Shown here piece by piece: positions 1 to 9,834 of a stretch of DNA of 35,875 bases (positions are counted from its first letter, which is position 1; every line of letters begins with the position of its first letter). Below the pieces are notes generated by a model. The model was not told where the DNA came from and did not search any database. It saw nothing but the letters and a program-made list of their open reading frames with translations. Both the position numbers and the translations under genes were made by a program. Source of the DNA: Nitrospirales bacterium (lineage in GTDB: Bacteria > Nitrospirota > Nitrospiria > Nitrospirales > UBA8639); contig JAJDBQ010000081.1 in assembly GCA_029261255.1 (NCBI GenBank), positions 1 through 35,875 of the forward strand, in the 5' to 3' direction.

Positions 1-1
1 T

Positions 2-1204
2 CGTGAAGAAGCCATGACGCGAGCCGTGGAAATGGTTCGCCATGCACGAAGCTATGTCGAGGATGTTGAATATTCACCGATGGATGCGACGCGTTCAGAT
101 CTTTCATATCTCTGTGAAGTGGTCGAGGCCGTTGTCGAAGCTGGTGCTGGCACGGTGAATATTCCTGACACGGTGGGGTATACGACACCGCAAGAGTTTG
201 GAGAGTTGATTCGGGCATTGTGTGAACGGATTCGAGGCAAGGGTGCGATCATCTCGGTTCATTGCCATAATGATTTAGGGTTAGCCGTGGCGAATTCTAT
301 GGCGGCCATTCATGCCGGTGCTGGACAAGTTGAATGTACCGTCAATGGGATTGGTGAGCGAGCGGGGAATGCCTCATTGGAAGAAATTGCGATGGGGTTG
401 CGTACGCGCAATGATTTTTACCAAGCCGATACACAGATTCACTCAGAGGAAATTTCTAAGTCGAGTCGTCTGGTGAGCAATATCACCGGAATGGTCGTGC
501 AGCCTAATAAGGCGATTGTCGGGGCGAATGCGTTTGCCCATACTTCTGGGATTCATCAAGACGGCTTGCTTAAAGATAAGAATACCTATGAAATTATGCG
601 CCCCGAATCAATCGGTCTCTCGCAAAGCCGGTCGGTCATGGGGAAATTGTCTGGACGCCATGCTTTTCGCGATGAGCTGTCGAAGTTGGGCTACACGCTG
701 TCTGATCAGGAACTGCAGGAGGCGTTTGAGCGATTCAAGAGATTAGCGGATCAGAAAAAGGAATTGTTTGAAGAAGATTTGGAATCCATCGTCAATAAAG
801 CCGTGACCAAAGTGCCTGAACGGTATGTTTTAAAAGGACTACGGGTAGAAAGTGGGTTAAGCAAGCCCCCTTCGGCTACGATAGAGTTGCTTATCAATGG
901 CCAGTTGTCCAGTCAAACCGGTACAGGTGATGGACCAGTGGATGCCGTCTACCGAACGATTACGGCCTTAACCGAAACCAAAAGCCTTTTGAAGGCCTAT
1001 ATTGTGAAAGCAATCACTGGCGGTACGGATGCGCAGGGGGAAGTGTCAGTTCGAGTTGAGGAAAATGGAGATGTCGTGAGGGGGCATGGGTCCGATACGG
1101 ATATTATTATTGCGTCTGCACAAGCCTACCTCAATGCTCTGAATAAATTAGCAGATTTGATGGAACGTCATGGCAGAGGTGAGCAAAATATTGGATTGTG
1201 TTAA
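2..1204 (+). CDS. leuA: 2-isopropylmalate synthase, 5'-truncated by window edge
   Basis: The enzyme condenses acetyl-CoA with 2-oxoisovalerate, the first committed step of leucine synthesis, in the cytoplasm. The reading frame is open from base 2, so the N-terminal part of the TIM barrel (roughly 110-120 residues, judging from the usual length of about 510) lies outside the window. The metal-binding HCHND motif, the INGIGERAGN-type loop (here VNGIGERAGNASLEE) and the QPNKAIVGANAFAHTSGIHQDG stretch (split here for length: QPNKAIVG, then AFAHTSGIHQDG) are diagnostic of LeuA. The C-terminal third has the shape of the leucine-binding regulatory domain, so feedback inhibition is likely. Homocitrate or citramalate synthase is less likely because of these LeuA-specific stretches. 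leuB follows downstream. Confidence 0.95.
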   Translation, partial: REEAMTRAVEMVRHARSYVEDVEYSPMDATRSDLSYLCEVVEAVVEAGAGTVNIPDTVGYTTPQEFGELIRALCERIRGKGAIISVHCHNDLGLAVANSMAAIHAGAGQVECTVNGIGERAGNASLEEIAMGLRTRNDFYQADTQIHSEEISKSSRLVSNITGMVVQPNKAIVGANAFAHTSGIHQDGLLKDKNTYEIMRPESIGLSQSRSVMGKLSGRHAFRDELSKLGYTLSDQELQEAFERFKRLADQKKELFEEDLESIVNKAVTKVPERYVLKGLRVESGLSKPPSATIELLINGQLSSQTGTGDGPVDAVYRTITALTETKSLLKAYIVKAITGGTDAQGEVSVRVEENGDVVRGHGSDTDIIIASAQAYLNALNKLADLMERHGRGEQNIGLC

Positions 1205-1293
1205 CGAGGAGCTCACTGTCATGCCATTGTCGGTGTAACGAACGTCCTACCTTTTTCTATCGCGACACTCAGAATTTTCATTTTGATGATATC

Positions 1294-1325
1294 GGGAGAT
1301 TGTGCGGAGCAATCTTCTCATTTTT
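1294..1325 (+). terminator. Probable intrinsic terminator between leuA and leuB
   Basis: A nine-pair stem (1294-1302 with 1310-1318, two of the pairs G-T wobbles) encloses a seven-base loop and is followed by CATTTTT. This is a modest intrinsic terminator downstream of leuA. It could also act as an attenuator that sets leuB expression, because leuB begins only 27 bases later on the same strand. No leader peptide rich in leucine codons was recognised in the 147-base gap. Confidence 0.5.
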
Positions 1326-1351
1326 ATTGATTATTGTTTAGTGAGGGAGTG

Positions 1352-2434
1352 ATGAGTACACGTATTGCGGTGTTATCCGGTGATGGCATTGGTCCTGAAA
1401 TTATGCCTCAAGCCATTCGGGTTCTTGAAACCATTGGGAAGGTGTGCGGGCGGACATTTGAACTGACCTCGGCACAAGTTGGAGGTGCAGCCATAGATGC
1501 CACTGGCTTCCCGCTGCCGGAAGAAACCTTAGAATTAGCCAAGGCTAGTGATGCCGTATTGTTGGGGGCGGTGGGCGGTCCCAAATGGGAAGGGTTGGAC
1601 TATGAGCGACGACCGGAACGAGCGCTCTTAGGCTTACGTGAGCAACTTGGTCTTTTTGCTAACCTCCGACCAGCTAAAATGTATGCGCCGTTGATCGACG
1701 CATCGAGCATCAAGCCTGAGATTATTGAGGGTATCGATGTTCTGGTTGTGCGTGAGCTGACGGGTGGAATTTATTTTGGAAAACCAAAAGGGATTGAAAA
1801 AACCGAGACCGGACATCGGGGGTTCAATACGGAAGTCTATACAACAGAAGAAATCCGTCGGATTGCTGAAGTGGCGTTTCAGGCTGCTCAAAAGCGACGA
1901 GGGTTAGTCCATTCAATCGATAAAGCGAATGTTTTGGAGTCTTCCGAACTCTGGCGACGAGAAGTCATCAAGGTGCATGGGAATTTTTCAGATGTTGAGT
2001 TACGGCATATGTACGTCGACAATTGCGCGATGCAATTAGTCCGTTATCCAAAGCAATTCGATGTGATTGTCACGACGAATTTATTTGGGGATATTTTGAG
2101 TGATGAAGCGGCCATGTTGACTGGCTCGATTGGTATGCTTCCTTCAGCGAGTGTGGGGGCAACGGTTGGTATGTTTGAGCCTATTCACGGGAGTGCCCCA
2201 GATATTGCGGGAAAGAATATGGCGAATCCTATTGGTATGATGGCGTCTGTGGCGATGATGTTAACCTATGCCTGTGATTTACCCAAAGAAGCGCAATTAA
2301 TTGAAACGGCCATTCAGAAAACGCTGGAATTAGGGTATCGAACCAAAGACATTGAAGGTCCTGGTACGACACTGCTCGGAACCAAAGAGATGGGTGATCA
2401 AATTGTGAAACAATTGAAAGAGCTCGCTGCATGA
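1352..2434 (+). CDS. leuB: 3-isopropylmalate dehydrogenase
   Basis: LeuB oxidises and decarboxylates 3-isopropylmalate with NAD+, the third step of leucine synthesis. The 360-residue product matches the family length. It opens with the GDGIGPEIM nucleotide-site motif, has the catalytic tyrosine in [10 protein letters not shown], the catalytic lysine in IDKANVLE, and the metal-binding aspartates in [14 protein letters not shown]. The ATG at 1352 is preferred over an in-frame upstream start at 1334 because GAGGGAG lies just before it and the protein then starts [14 protein letters not shown], as relatives do. Its TGA overlaps the start of the next gene (ATGA at 2431-2434), implying translational coupling. 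Confidence 0.96.
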   Translation: MSTRIAVLSGDGIGPEIMPQAIRVLETIGKVCGRTFELTSAQVGGAAIDATGFPLPEETLELAKASDAVLLGAVGGPKWEGLDYERRPERALLGLREQLGLFANLRPAKMYAPLIDASSIKPEIIEGIDVLVVRELTGGIYFGKPKGIEKTETGHRGFNTEVYTTEEIRRIAEVAFQAAQKRRGLVHSIDKANVLESSELWRREVIKVHGNFSDVELRHMYVDNCAMQLVRYPKQFDVIVTTNLFGDILSDEAAMLTGSIGMLPSASVGATVGMFEPIHGSAPDIAGKNMANPIGMMASVAMMLTYACDLPKEAQLIETAIQKTLELGYRTKDIEGPGTTLLGTKEMGDQIVKQLKELAA

Positions 2435-3642
2435 TGGATCAATGTCCAAAGGGAGTCATATCGACAGTAGCCGGGAATGGCGAATCAGGCCATAGTGGAG
2501 ATCAGGATTTGGCCACGAAAGCTTGTATCAATGAACCGAAAAACCTTTGCTTTGATGCTGAGGGGAATTTGTATATTGCTGATTCAGAGAATCATGCTAT
2601 TCGTCGTGTGATGCGATCCACGGGGCTGATCGAAACGGTTGTTGGATCTGTTCCACACTCGTCAGTGGGTGAGGAGAGTCAGCCAGCTCCTGTTGTGGCT
2701 CCTGAACCAATTGAAGAAGTGGATCCTTTGGCTGATATCGTCGATAGTCCAGAAAAGGCATACACCCAAACACCTGATCTGAGTGGGACCGTTCGGTATA
2801 TTGTTGGACAAGGAATGGGCAGAGATCGATTTGCCGGAGATGGCGGATTGGCTATCGAGGCCTTATTGAATTTTCCTTCTGCGGTTGTTGTCGATCATAC
2901 CGGAGCGGTGTTCATTGCCGATACGCTAAATCATCGGGTTCGTCGGGTTGATCCTCAGACGAACGTGATAGAAACGGTGATTGGCACAGGGAAAACTAAA
3001 TGGAGTGGTGATGGTGGGTTAGGCCAAGAAACAACATTGAATGAGCCTGTGGCCTTGGCCGTTCATGGGACCCAATTATATATCGCCGACCAAAGCAATA
3101 ATCGTATTCGAATGTTGGATCTTGAAACGTACATCGTGACCACGGTCGCTGGAACAGGCGATTCAGGTTACAACGGTGATGGCATGCCCGCGATCGAGGC
3201 GGGTTTGGCAGGGCCAAGTGGCTTAGCTCTTGATCCTGAGGGAAATTTATACGTGGCCGATACGTTTAACGGGCGCATCCGCAAGGTTGCTCAAGATACG
3301 GGAATCATTTCAACATTTGCGGGGGACGAAGCCGAGTTTCGGTATGAAAAGGGAGCCAATGAGCGAGCGACAGCGTTATCCCGACCCTATGGCATTGCGA
3401 TGACGTTAGAAGGACAGGTGCTGATTACTGATTCAGATAATCATTTACTCAGACAATGGGATCCAGAAAAAAAGGAAATGAGTCTAATTGCTGGAACCGG
3501 TCTGGCAACGTTTTCTGGTGATGGAACGGTGCCTTCGGAGAGTGCATTGAATTTCCCCTTTGGGGTGGCCGTTGATTCTTCGGGTAACATTGCCATCGCC
3601 GATACCTTTAATCATCGTATTCGATATATTGCAGTTTCATAG
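2431..3642 (+). CDS. Six-repeat NHL beta-propeller protein
   Basis: The 403-residue protein consists almost wholly of six NHL repeats, each with the pattern TVAGTG-x-SGDGG ... LNxPxGLAxDxxGNLYIADTxNHRIRxV. Examples are [31 protein letters not shown] and [16 protein letters not shown]. Six repeats suit one closed propeller. A proline- and glutamate-rich insert (about residues 75-120) separates repeats 1 and 2. No signal peptide is visible, so it is probably cytoplasmic. It overlaps leuB by four bases and ends 6 bases before asd, so it is co-transcribed with amino-acid biosynthesis genes. NHL propellers bind proteins or RNA, or serve enzymatic roles; nothing here identifies the ligand. Confidence 0.9.
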   Translation: MMDQCPKGVISTVAGNGESGHSGDQDLATKACINEPKNLCFDAEGNLYIADSENHAIRRVMRSTGLIETVVGSVPHSSVGEESQPAPVVAPEPIEEVDPLADIVDSPEKAYTQTPDLSGTVRYIVGQGMGRDRFAGDGGLAIEALLNFPSAVVVDHTGAVFIADTLNHRVRRVDPQTNVIETVIGTGKTKWSGDGGLGQETTLNEPVALAVHGTQLYIADQSNNRIRMLDLETYIVTTVAGTGDSGYNGDGMPAIEAGLAGPSGLALDPEGNLYVADTFNGRIRKVAQDTGIISTFAGDEAEFRYEKGANERATALSRPYGIAMTLEGQVLITDSDNHLLRQWDPEKKEMSLIAGTGLATFSGDGTVPSESALNFPFGVAVDSSGNIAIADTFNHRIRYIAVS

Positions 3643-3648
3643 GCACAC

Positions 3649-4662
3649 ATGAAAACTAAAAAATCAGCGTATACTGTTGCTGTCGTTGGGGCCACTGGAG
3701 CCGTCGGGACAGAAATGATCCAGGTTCTAGAGGAACGAGGATTCCCTGTTGGAGAATTGGTTCCTCTGGCTTCGGCTCGATCGGAGGGAAACGAAGTAAC
3801 CTTCCGTGACCAAGAGCTTCCGGTCAAGGTTCTTCAGCAGGACTCCTTCAAAGGAGTTGACCTCGCGTTGTTTTCTGCCGGGGCCAGCGTGAGTAAAGAA
3901 TTTGGACCTATTGCGGTGAAAGCCGGAGCGGTCGTTGTGGATAATAGTTCGGCTTGGCGGATGGATCCCAAGGTGCCGTTGGTTGTTCCTGAAGTGAATA
4001 CGTTGGCTCTTGCACAACATCAAGGACTCATTGCCAATCCGAATTGTTCGACCATTCAAATGGTCGTAGCTCTGAAACCCTTACATGATGCCGTGAAGAT
4101 CAAGCGAATTATCGTGACGACTTTTCAGTCTGTTTCGGGGACAGGTAAAGAGGCGATGGAAGAACTCGCTGATCAAACACGGAAGTTGTTGGCTATGGGG
4201 GAAGTGCAAGCCGACGTCTATCCTCATCAGATTGCTTTTAACTGCTTGCCCCATATCGATGACTTTTTGCCGAATGGATATTCTAAAGAAGAAATGAAAA
4301 TGGTGCATGAAACGCAAAAAATATTTGGCGATTCATCCATCCAAGTGACAGCCACGACCGTTCGTGTCCCGGTTTTTGTGTGTCACGCCGAATCGATTAA
4401 TATCGAAACTGAGCGGAAAGTGAGCGCCAATGAAGCGAGAGCGCTCTTGTCAGCGGCTCCGGGCATACAAGTGTATGATGATCCCAGCCGTAATCTCTAC
4501 CCCCTTCCTATCGATGTTGTGGGAACCGATGATGTGTACGTGGGTCGTGTGCGAGAAGATGAATCAATTCCCAATGGATTGAATTTGTGGGTTGTGGCCG
4601 ATAATTTACGAAAAGGCGCGGCCTTGAATGCGGTGCAAATCGCAGAAGTCCTAATCGCATGA
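3649..4662 (+). CDS. asd: Aspartate-semialdehyde dehydrogenase
   Basis: Asd reduces aspartyl phosphate to aspartate semialdehyde with NADPH, the branch point towards lysine/diaminopimelate, threonine and methionine. The 337-residue length is normal. The N-terminal GATGAVGTEM nucleotide-binding loop, the active-site cysteine (about residue 133) in ANPNCSTIQ and the RVPVFVCH segment near the catalytic histidine are all present. It follows the NHL gene by 6 bases, so the run leuB-NHL-asd is very likely one operon. No strong Shine-Dalgarno sequence precedes the ATG, consistent with reliance on coupling from upstream translation. Confidence 0.96.
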   Translation: MKTKKSAYTVAVVGATGAVGTEMIQVLEERGFPVGELVPLASARSEGNEVTFRDQELPVKVLQQDSFKGVDLALFSAGASVSKEFGPIAVKAGAVVVDNSSAWRMDPKVPLVVPEVNTLALAQHQGLIANPNCSTIQMVVALKPLHDAVKIKRIIVTTFQSVSGTGKEAMEELADQTRKLLAMGEVQADVYPHQIAFNCLPHIDDFLPNGYSKEEMKMVHETQKIFGDSSIQVTATTVRVPVFVCHAESINIETERKVSANEARALLSAAPGIQVYDDPSRNLYPLPIDVVGTDDVYVGRVREDESIPNGLNLWVVADNLRKGAALNAVQIAEVLIA

Positions 4663-4786
4663 TAAGATCAACATGGAGTCGTGGAGCTAGCAGTTTTTTT
4701 CGAAGTTGTAGCCTCTCAAGCTGAGGATGCGAGTAAATGTCATGGATCGTCTAATCCTTCCTATCATGTGCATCGGGTAGACACTT

Positions 4787-5983
4787 GTGAAGGCGGTCGT
4801 CCCCTATTTTCTCCGCACATCGTTTCTTCTTGTCTGTTTTTTCCTGTTTCCTGCCCTAGGGTTTAGTGCCATCCAACAACATGAGATCCGGCTCGGTTTA
4901 ACGGATTCGGCACGAGTGCTCTCTGTCCGATCTTCTAGTCATTTTTTTCTGCAGGTCCCTTCTGGTAAGCGGTATAAAATTTCAGAGTCAGTGACGATCA
5001 AACGTCAGGGCGACACGTTGCTCTTGAATGATCGAAAAATTACGGCCTCCTTCGTATCTGTTCAAGGGGGAGATGAGGTCTACCATCTCAAAGTGCTTAC
5101 AGATGCTGATATTTCGTCATCGAAGAGTTCAAAAAACGAATGGACTGTTCGCGGACCATTAGACATTAAACGTGTACCAACTGGGTTAGCGGTCGTGAAT
5201 CGAATTAATCTGGAAACATATGTGGCGGGAGTTGTTTCAGGAGAAGTGAGTCCAACGTGGCCGATTGAAGCGCTGAAAGCTCAAGCCGTGGCCGCTCGCA
5301 CGTATGTGCTCTATAAACAAATGAAGATGCAGGAACAACCATTTGATGTCTTCGCGAGTGTTCAGGACCAAGTGTATCATGGGCATGCGGCTCGTCCGGA
5401 ATCGGTACTTCGTGCTATTTCGGAGACCAAAGGACATGTGTTGACTCATGAACGGCGTCCCATCTACGCGGCGTATTCATCCACGGCTGCTGGACCCACA
5501 GAAGATGCCCTATATGTGTGGGCGTTGGATTTGCCCTATTTAAAAGGCGTGAATTGTCCATTTGATGAGCAATCCCCACGGTATAATTGGCGGACATCTT
5601 TTACGTTTGATTATCTTGAAAACCAGTTGCGCAAAGAAGGATATGCCGTCGGTAGTGTGGCCACGTTTACACCGTATACGTTTACACCTTCGGGACGAGT
5701 TGATCGGGTGCGCCTCCTGCATTCTCGTGGTGAAATAATTTTGCGTGGGCAGGATTTGCGACGCATCGTGGGATACTCCAAAATCTTTAGTACGAATTTT
5801 TCGGTCAAGTCGTTGGGCGCCAACGTTGAGGTCGTTGGCCATGGCGCAGGACATGCCGTTGGTATGTGTCAGTGGGGCATGCGAGAAATGGCTGAATTGG
5901 GTTATGACTATCAATCCATCTTGCGGCATTATTATCCTGGCACGTCGCTTCTTCCCTTAAGCCGCGTCAATCTTATTCCTTGA
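4787..5983 (+). CDS. SpoIID/LytB-domain cell-wall protein
   Basis: A secreted 398-residue protein of the SpoIID/LytB family. Known SpoIID is a lytic transglycosylase acting on glycan strands lacking stem peptides; in non-sporulating bacteria the family is linked to septal peptidoglycan or amidase activation. The N-terminus (residues 1-28) is a clear signal peptide with a long hydrophobic core ending near GFSA. The core domain contains GEVSPTWPIEALKAQAVAAR, whose GEV glutamate corresponds to the catalytic residue, and the C-terminal signature GHGAGHAVGMCQWGM. The start is a GTG at 4787 that gives a complete signal peptide. It lies about 120 bases after asd and may still be in that transcript. 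Confidence 0.9.
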   Translation: MKAVVPYFLRTSFLLVCFFLFPALGFSAIQQHEIRLGLTDSARVLSVRSSSHFFLQVPSGKRYKISESVTIKRQGDTLLLNDRKITASFVSVQGGDEVYHLKVLTDADISSSKSSKNEWTVRGPLDIKRVPTGLAVVNRINLETYVAGVVSGEVSPTWPIEALKAQAVAARTYVLYKQMKMQEQPFDVFASVQDQVYHGHAARPESVLRAISETKGHVLTHERRPIYAAYSSTAAGPTEDALYVWALDLPYLKGVNCPFDEQSPRYNWRTSFTFDYLENQLRKEGYAVGSVATFTPYTFTPSGRVDRVRLLHSRGEIILRGQDLRRIVGYSKIFSTNFSVKSLGANVEVVGHGAGHAVGMCQWGMREMAELGYDYQSILRHYYPGTSLLPLSRVNLIP

Positions 5984-5987
5984 GGAC

Positions 5988-6129
5988 GTTAGGCGTGAAA
6001 CGTGAGGCGTAAGGCGTAGGAAATCAGGAGTTTCGACGCAGAGATAGGAAATGATACATGATTTTTTCTTTTGTACCTCTTACGAAGCATCTTTCTTTTT
6101 ACCTGACCCCCTCACACTTTACGCCTAAC
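5988..6129. repeat. Intergenic repeat unit with imperfect terminal inverted repeats
   Basis: The segment between the SpoIID-like gene and queA is bounded by a 20-base imperfect inverted repeat: GTTAGGCGTGAAACGTGAGG at 5988-6007 and its near-complement at 6110-6129. The interior is AT-rich, and a second GGCGTAAGGCGTA tract follows the left arm. A related CTTGACGCCTTACGCC tract occurs near 35480. This looks like a dispersed non-coding repeat (REP/MITE-like) and could fold into a large hairpin at the end of the upstream transcript. Confidence 0.55.
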
Positions 6130-6160
6130 TTTTTACGAGTTGTTTCTTGCCGGCCTAGCC

Positions 6161-7180
6161 ATGAATCTTTCCGACTTTAATTTTCCGTTTGATCCAGCCC
6201 TGGTTGCGAAGTATCCCGTTCATCCTAAAGATCATGCACGTTTGTTAGTGCTCGAGCGCGAACAAGGCCGGATTGTCGATCGTCAGGTGAAGGACCTTCC
6301 AGAACTTCTTCAAGCAGGAGACTTATTAGTCGTCAACGACACCAAAGTCATTCCGGCCCGTTTGTGTGGAAAAAAAGTTCTGAGTGGTGGGCGCATTGAA
6401 ATGTTGTTTGTCAAAACAATCGATACCATGCATGCAGAAGTCTTGATCAAGGGACGTATCGGAGTAGGGCAAGTCGTTGAATTTCGGGGTTCAGGTCAGG
6501 CACAGGTTGTCGAAAAGCAATCTGGACGAATTGTGATTCGATGGCTAGGGCCAGGGGACCTGCAAAATCATTTGCACCAATACGGTGAATTACCCTTGCC
6601 GCCGTATCTTAAACGTGAATCTGAATTGCGCGACCAAGATGATTATCAGACCATGTTTGCCAATGTTGAAGGGGCTGTGGCCTCTCCTACGGCCGGGCTT
6701 CATTTTACGCCCACTCTCTTGCAAGCCCTATTAACGAAAGGGATTCGATGTGCCAAGGTCACATTGCATGTAGGGCTCGGAACGTTTCAGTCCGTCAAGA
6801 CAGAGGTGCTTGAAGAGCATCAGATGCATGCTGAATGGTTTGACGTATCAGAGGATGTGGTGGCACAGATTCAAGAGGTTCGGCTAAGGGGAGGTAGAGT
6901 GGTGGCAGTCGGAACAACGGTCGCCCGCAGCCTAGAATCAGCAGTGAATGAAGAAGGTGAGATAAGGGCTGGATCAGGAGAAACCGAGATTTTTATCCTG
7001 CCAGGTTTTCAATTTCGTGTGGTGGATGCTCTGATGACGAATTTCCATTTTCCGGAGACAACCTTATTGATGCTCGTGTCAGCATTTGCAAGCAGAGAAA
7101 TTGTGCGAGACGCCTATGCTCATGCTGTTCAGGAACGTTACCGATTTTACAGCTACGGCGATGCGATGCTTATTCAGTAA
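6161..7180 (+). CDS. queA: S-adenosylmethionine:tRNA ribosyltransferase-isomerase
   Basis: QueA transfers and isomerises the ribosyl group of S-adenosylmethionine onto preQ1 in tRNA to make epoxyqueuosine. The protein from ATG 6161 has 339 residues, normal for the family, and starts MNLSDFNFPFDPALVAKYP, as QueA proteins do. Diagnostic stretches include RIVDRQVKDLP, GDLLVVNDTKVIPARL, VEGAVASPTAGLHFT, VTLHVGLGTFQ and NFHFPETTLLMLVSAF. An in-frame TTG/ATG region upstream (from 6140) is not needed for homology. It converges on the minus-strand SurA-N gene. Confidence 0.96.
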   Translation: MNLSDFNFPFDPALVAKYPVHPKDHARLLVLEREQGRIVDRQVKDLPELLQAGDLLVVNDTKVIPARLCGKKVLSGGRIEMLFVKTIDTMHAEVLIKGRIGVGQVVEFRGSGQAQVVEKQSGRIVIRWLGPGDLQNHLHQYGELPLPPYLKRESELRDQDDYQTMFANVEGAVASPTAGLHFTPTLLQALLTKGIRCAKVTLHVGLGTFQSVKTEVLEEHQMHAEWFDVSEDVVAQIQEVRLRGGRVVAVGTTVARSLESAVNEEGEIRAGSGETEIFILPGFQFRVVDALMTNFHFPETTLLMLVSAFASREIVRDAYAHAVQERYRFYSYGDAMLIQ

Positions 7181-7312
7181 AAAAGGGAGAAGTTAGAAGG
7201 GAATAGTGAGAGGAAAGGCAAAAGATGAAGCAAGGAAAATCGAGAGCGCTTAGGGGGCAAGAAGTCTTTGTATTGAGCTTCTCATTTCTAACTGCTTACT
7301 CCTTACTTTAAG

Positions 7313-8011
7313 TTAGAGCAATTCTTGGTGAATCGTCACGTCTCCACGGGCTCGTAGCTCAGCTTGAAAGGCTTGAAGCGAACGTTGTTTCTTCTGAAGA
7401 AGGAATTGCATCTTTGTTTGTTCAAAGGCTTTTAGGTCAGGTTCAGCGCCTTCTAATGTTTGACGATCATTCAGGTCTTTGACTTCTTGGAGTTCCGCAG
7501 GCGTCAGGGTCGTCACTTCGGAGACCAATAACTTGGCTTTTTCAATCAGCAACTCAATCTGTCGTTGTTTCTCGTATTCACTGGGCTTCATCCGGTTGGC
7601 TGCTAACAGCCGCTGATAGTATTGCGGATCAAACACGCCATCTTTTTTGAAGTCATCACGCTTGACGATGGAATCGGCGAGCTCTTGTGGTGAGACGACG
7701 AGTTCAAATTTATCTGCTAACACTCGCCATGATTTGTTGGTGATCAACGTATCCAAGGCCAATTGCTGAATGGTTTCATCTTTCACATCATCCTGTTTGA
7801 GTTGCTCTCGATAGAACCGGTCATAGCGTTGCTTCGCTCGAAGGTATTCTTGCCTCGTCACTTTATACGGTCCGACTTCGGCCACAGCATTAGGTGCGGA
7901 CCCGTCATAATCCCAGGCTCCCACGATGACAAAGGTGATGCCAATGGTAATGAGAATGACCCAAAGAATCCAGGGATGCTTTTCTGAGCCTTCCCGCATG
8001 GTGCGAAGCAT
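7313..8011 (-). CDS. Membrane-anchored SurA N-terminal domain protein
   Basis: A 232-residue protein with one N-terminal membrane segment (about residues 13-33, WILWVILITIGITFVIVGAW) followed by a periplasmic SurA-N/PpiD-like helical chaperone region (about 40-170), including the typical VTRQEYLRA, LALDTLITNKSW and FDPQYYQRLLAANRMKPSEYE stretches. It stops before any PpiC-type rotamase domain, so it should bind unfolded outer-membrane or secreted proteins without isomerase activity. The start ATG at 8011 is divergent from gltX across a 244-base promoter region. Truncated relatives of this kind occur naturally, so I do not call it broken. Confidence 0.85.
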   Translation of the reverse strand: MLRTMREGSEKHPWILWVILITIGITFVIVGAWDYDGSAPNAVAEVGPYKVTRQEYLRAKQRYDRFYREQLKQDDVKDETIQQLALDTLITNKSWRVLADKFELVVSPQELADSIVKRDDFKKDGVFDPQYYQRLLAANRMKPSEYEKQRQIELLIEKAKLLVSEVTTLTPAELQEVKDLNDRQTLEGAEPDLKAFEQTKMQFLLQKKQRSLQAFQAELRARGDVTIHQELL

Positions 8012-8255
8012 GAATTATCCTCCATTATGAACTCAATCAGTGATGTGGAAAGATTGTAAGTTGGGCCGTGCGTAAACGCAAGTTTCAAGATGAAGCTAGA
8101 ACTTTACATCGACTTTGACTGCATGGTAATGAAATATCGTATACATCTGATGATCATGACAGAAAGAAGATGCCTCCTCTCGTTACCCCAATCCGTCCGA
8201 CTGAATCTGATTTCCCACTTGCTATATTTTAGGTCTGATCCTGCACGAGTTATTG

Positions 8256-9671
8256 ATGTCTAAGATAAGGGTACGATTTGCACCAAGTCCGACAGGCTTC
8301 CTCCATATTGGAGGGGTGCGAACCGCTTTATTTAATTGGCTCTTTGCGCGGCATTCGGGAGGAACCTTTATCCTCCGAATTGAGGATACAGACAAGGATC
8401 GGTCAACGGATGAGGCCATTCAGGTCATCATGGACGGCATGAAGTGGACAGGCTTAGATTGGGATGAAGGGCCAATTCGGCAAACCGATCGCTTGGAACT
8501 CTATCGGGAAAAGGCAATGGACTTGTTCAAGCAAGGCCTTGCCTATTGGTGCGTCTGCACTCCGGAAGAGTTAGAAACGAGAAGGAAAGAGGCTCAGGCC
8601 AGAGGCGAATCGATTAAATATGATGGGCGCTGCCGGAATCGTGGAATTTCTGAACCGACTGAACCAGCTGCGCTGCGGTTTTCGGTTCCGCAAGAAGGGC
8701 AGACGGTTGTTCAGGATTTGATCAAAGGGGAAATCGTCTTCGAAAATACCGTCTTGGATGATCTCATTATTCTACGCTCCAATGGCTATGCCACGTATAA
8801 TTTCTCGGTTGTCGTGGATGATGGCCTGATGAATATTTCTCATGTGATACGTGGAGATGATCATGTCAACAATACGCCACGACAGATTCCACTCTTTGAG
8901 GCATTGGGACTTCCCGTGCCGCAATTTGCGCATCTTCCGATGATTTTAGGGGCAGATAAAACCCGACTCTCTAAACGGCATGGAGCGACGTCGGTCCTGG
9001 CCTATAAAGAAATGGGGTACTTGCCGGAAGCACTCGTGAATTATTTGGTGCGTCTAGGTTGGTCCCACGGAGACCAAGAAATATTTTCGATCAAAGAAAT
9101 GGTAGAGCACTTTGATTTTAAACATGTGCAGTCTTCCGCGGCGGTCTTTAATCCCGAAAAACTCAAATGGGTCAATGCGCAATACCTTCGAAATACGGAA
9201 CCCCAAGAAGTTGCTGAGGTGCTTACTCCATTTTTGGAAGCAGCAGGATATGATGAGGCGGCACAAGCAAGAATTCCCGGAGGAGTAGAAGCTTTGATTC
9301 CCTCATTGCGGGAGCGATCGGAAACCCTCTTGGATTTTGTGGAAGGCGCCGTTCCCTATTTAGTGGAAGCCATGGAGATGGATGAAGCGGCAGCGACCAA
9401 ACATCTCAAAGCAGCCATTGCTCCAAGCTTGCAAGAATTTGCCGATTTAGTTGAAGCAGAACCAGACTTTTCCAAAGAAACGCTGGAGGGACTTTTCCAT
9501 GGCCTCATCGAACGAAAAGAATTGAAAATGGGTAAAGTTGCGCAACCATTGCGCGTCGCACTAACAGGTCGAACGGTCAGCCCTGGTATTTACGAAGTTA
9601 TGGCCTTGTTAGGAAAAGACCGAACCCTTCAACGCATCCGTGCTGGCGTCGAACGCGCTTTGAAAAACTAA
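8256..9671 (+). CDS. gltX: Glutamyl-tRNA synthetase
   Basis: GltX charges tRNA-Glu, and in bacteria without GlnRS also mischarges tRNA-Gln. The product has 471 residues from ATG 8256; an overlapping TTG at 8253 is a weaker choice. The class I HIGH motif is present as HIGG near residue 17 in RFAPSPTGFLHIGGVRT, and the KMSKS loop as KTRLSKRHG near residue 235. The C-terminal anticodon-binding helical domain is complete. No clear Shine-Dalgarno sequence precedes the start. It lies 163 bases upstream of a tRNA-Gln gene. Whether it is discriminating cannot be told from this window. Confidence 0.96.
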   Translation: MSKIRVRFAPSPTGFLHIGGVRTALFNWLFARHSGGTFILRIEDTDKDRSTDEAIQVIMDGMKWTGLDWDEGPIRQTDRLELYREKAMDLFKQGLAYWCVCTPEELETRRKEAQARGESIKYDGRCRNRGISEPTEPAALRFSVPQEGQTVVQDLIKGEIVFENTVLDDLIILRSNGYATYNFSVVVDDGLMNISHVIRGDDHVNNTPRQIPLFEALGLPVPQFAHLPMILGADKTRLSKRHGATSVLAYKEMGYLPEALVNYLVRLGWSHGDQEIFSIKEMVEHFDFKHVQSSAAVFNPEKLKWVNAQYLRNTEPQEVAEVLTPFLEAAGYDEAAQARIPGGVEALIPSLRERSETLLDFVEGAVPYLVEAMEMDEAAATKHLKAAIAPSLQEFADLVEAEPDFSKETLEGLFHGLIERKELKMGKVAQPLRVALTGRTVSPGIYEVMALLGKDRTLQRIRAGVERALKN

Positions 9672-9834
9672 GACCTTGAACTATCCTCTTTTATTCTTGT
9701 TCCCTTTCCCATGTGCGGAGAGGGCAGGGTGAGGGGAGAGGTGCTCAAAAGGAAAAGGAATTCTAAACAATTCTGCAGGTTGTTCATTGCGTATCTTGAC
9801 TGCATGCCAATCCTGATTTAAGCTCATCGTACGT

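Noticed and set aside
4681-4866. 61-residue open frame between asd and the SpoIID-like gene
   Set aside because: Overlaps the signal-peptide coding region of the downstream gene in another frame and has no recognisable features.
5540-5929. Minus-strand open frame of 129 residues
   Set aside because: Lies wholly inside the SpoIID/LytB-like gene, whose motifs are clear.
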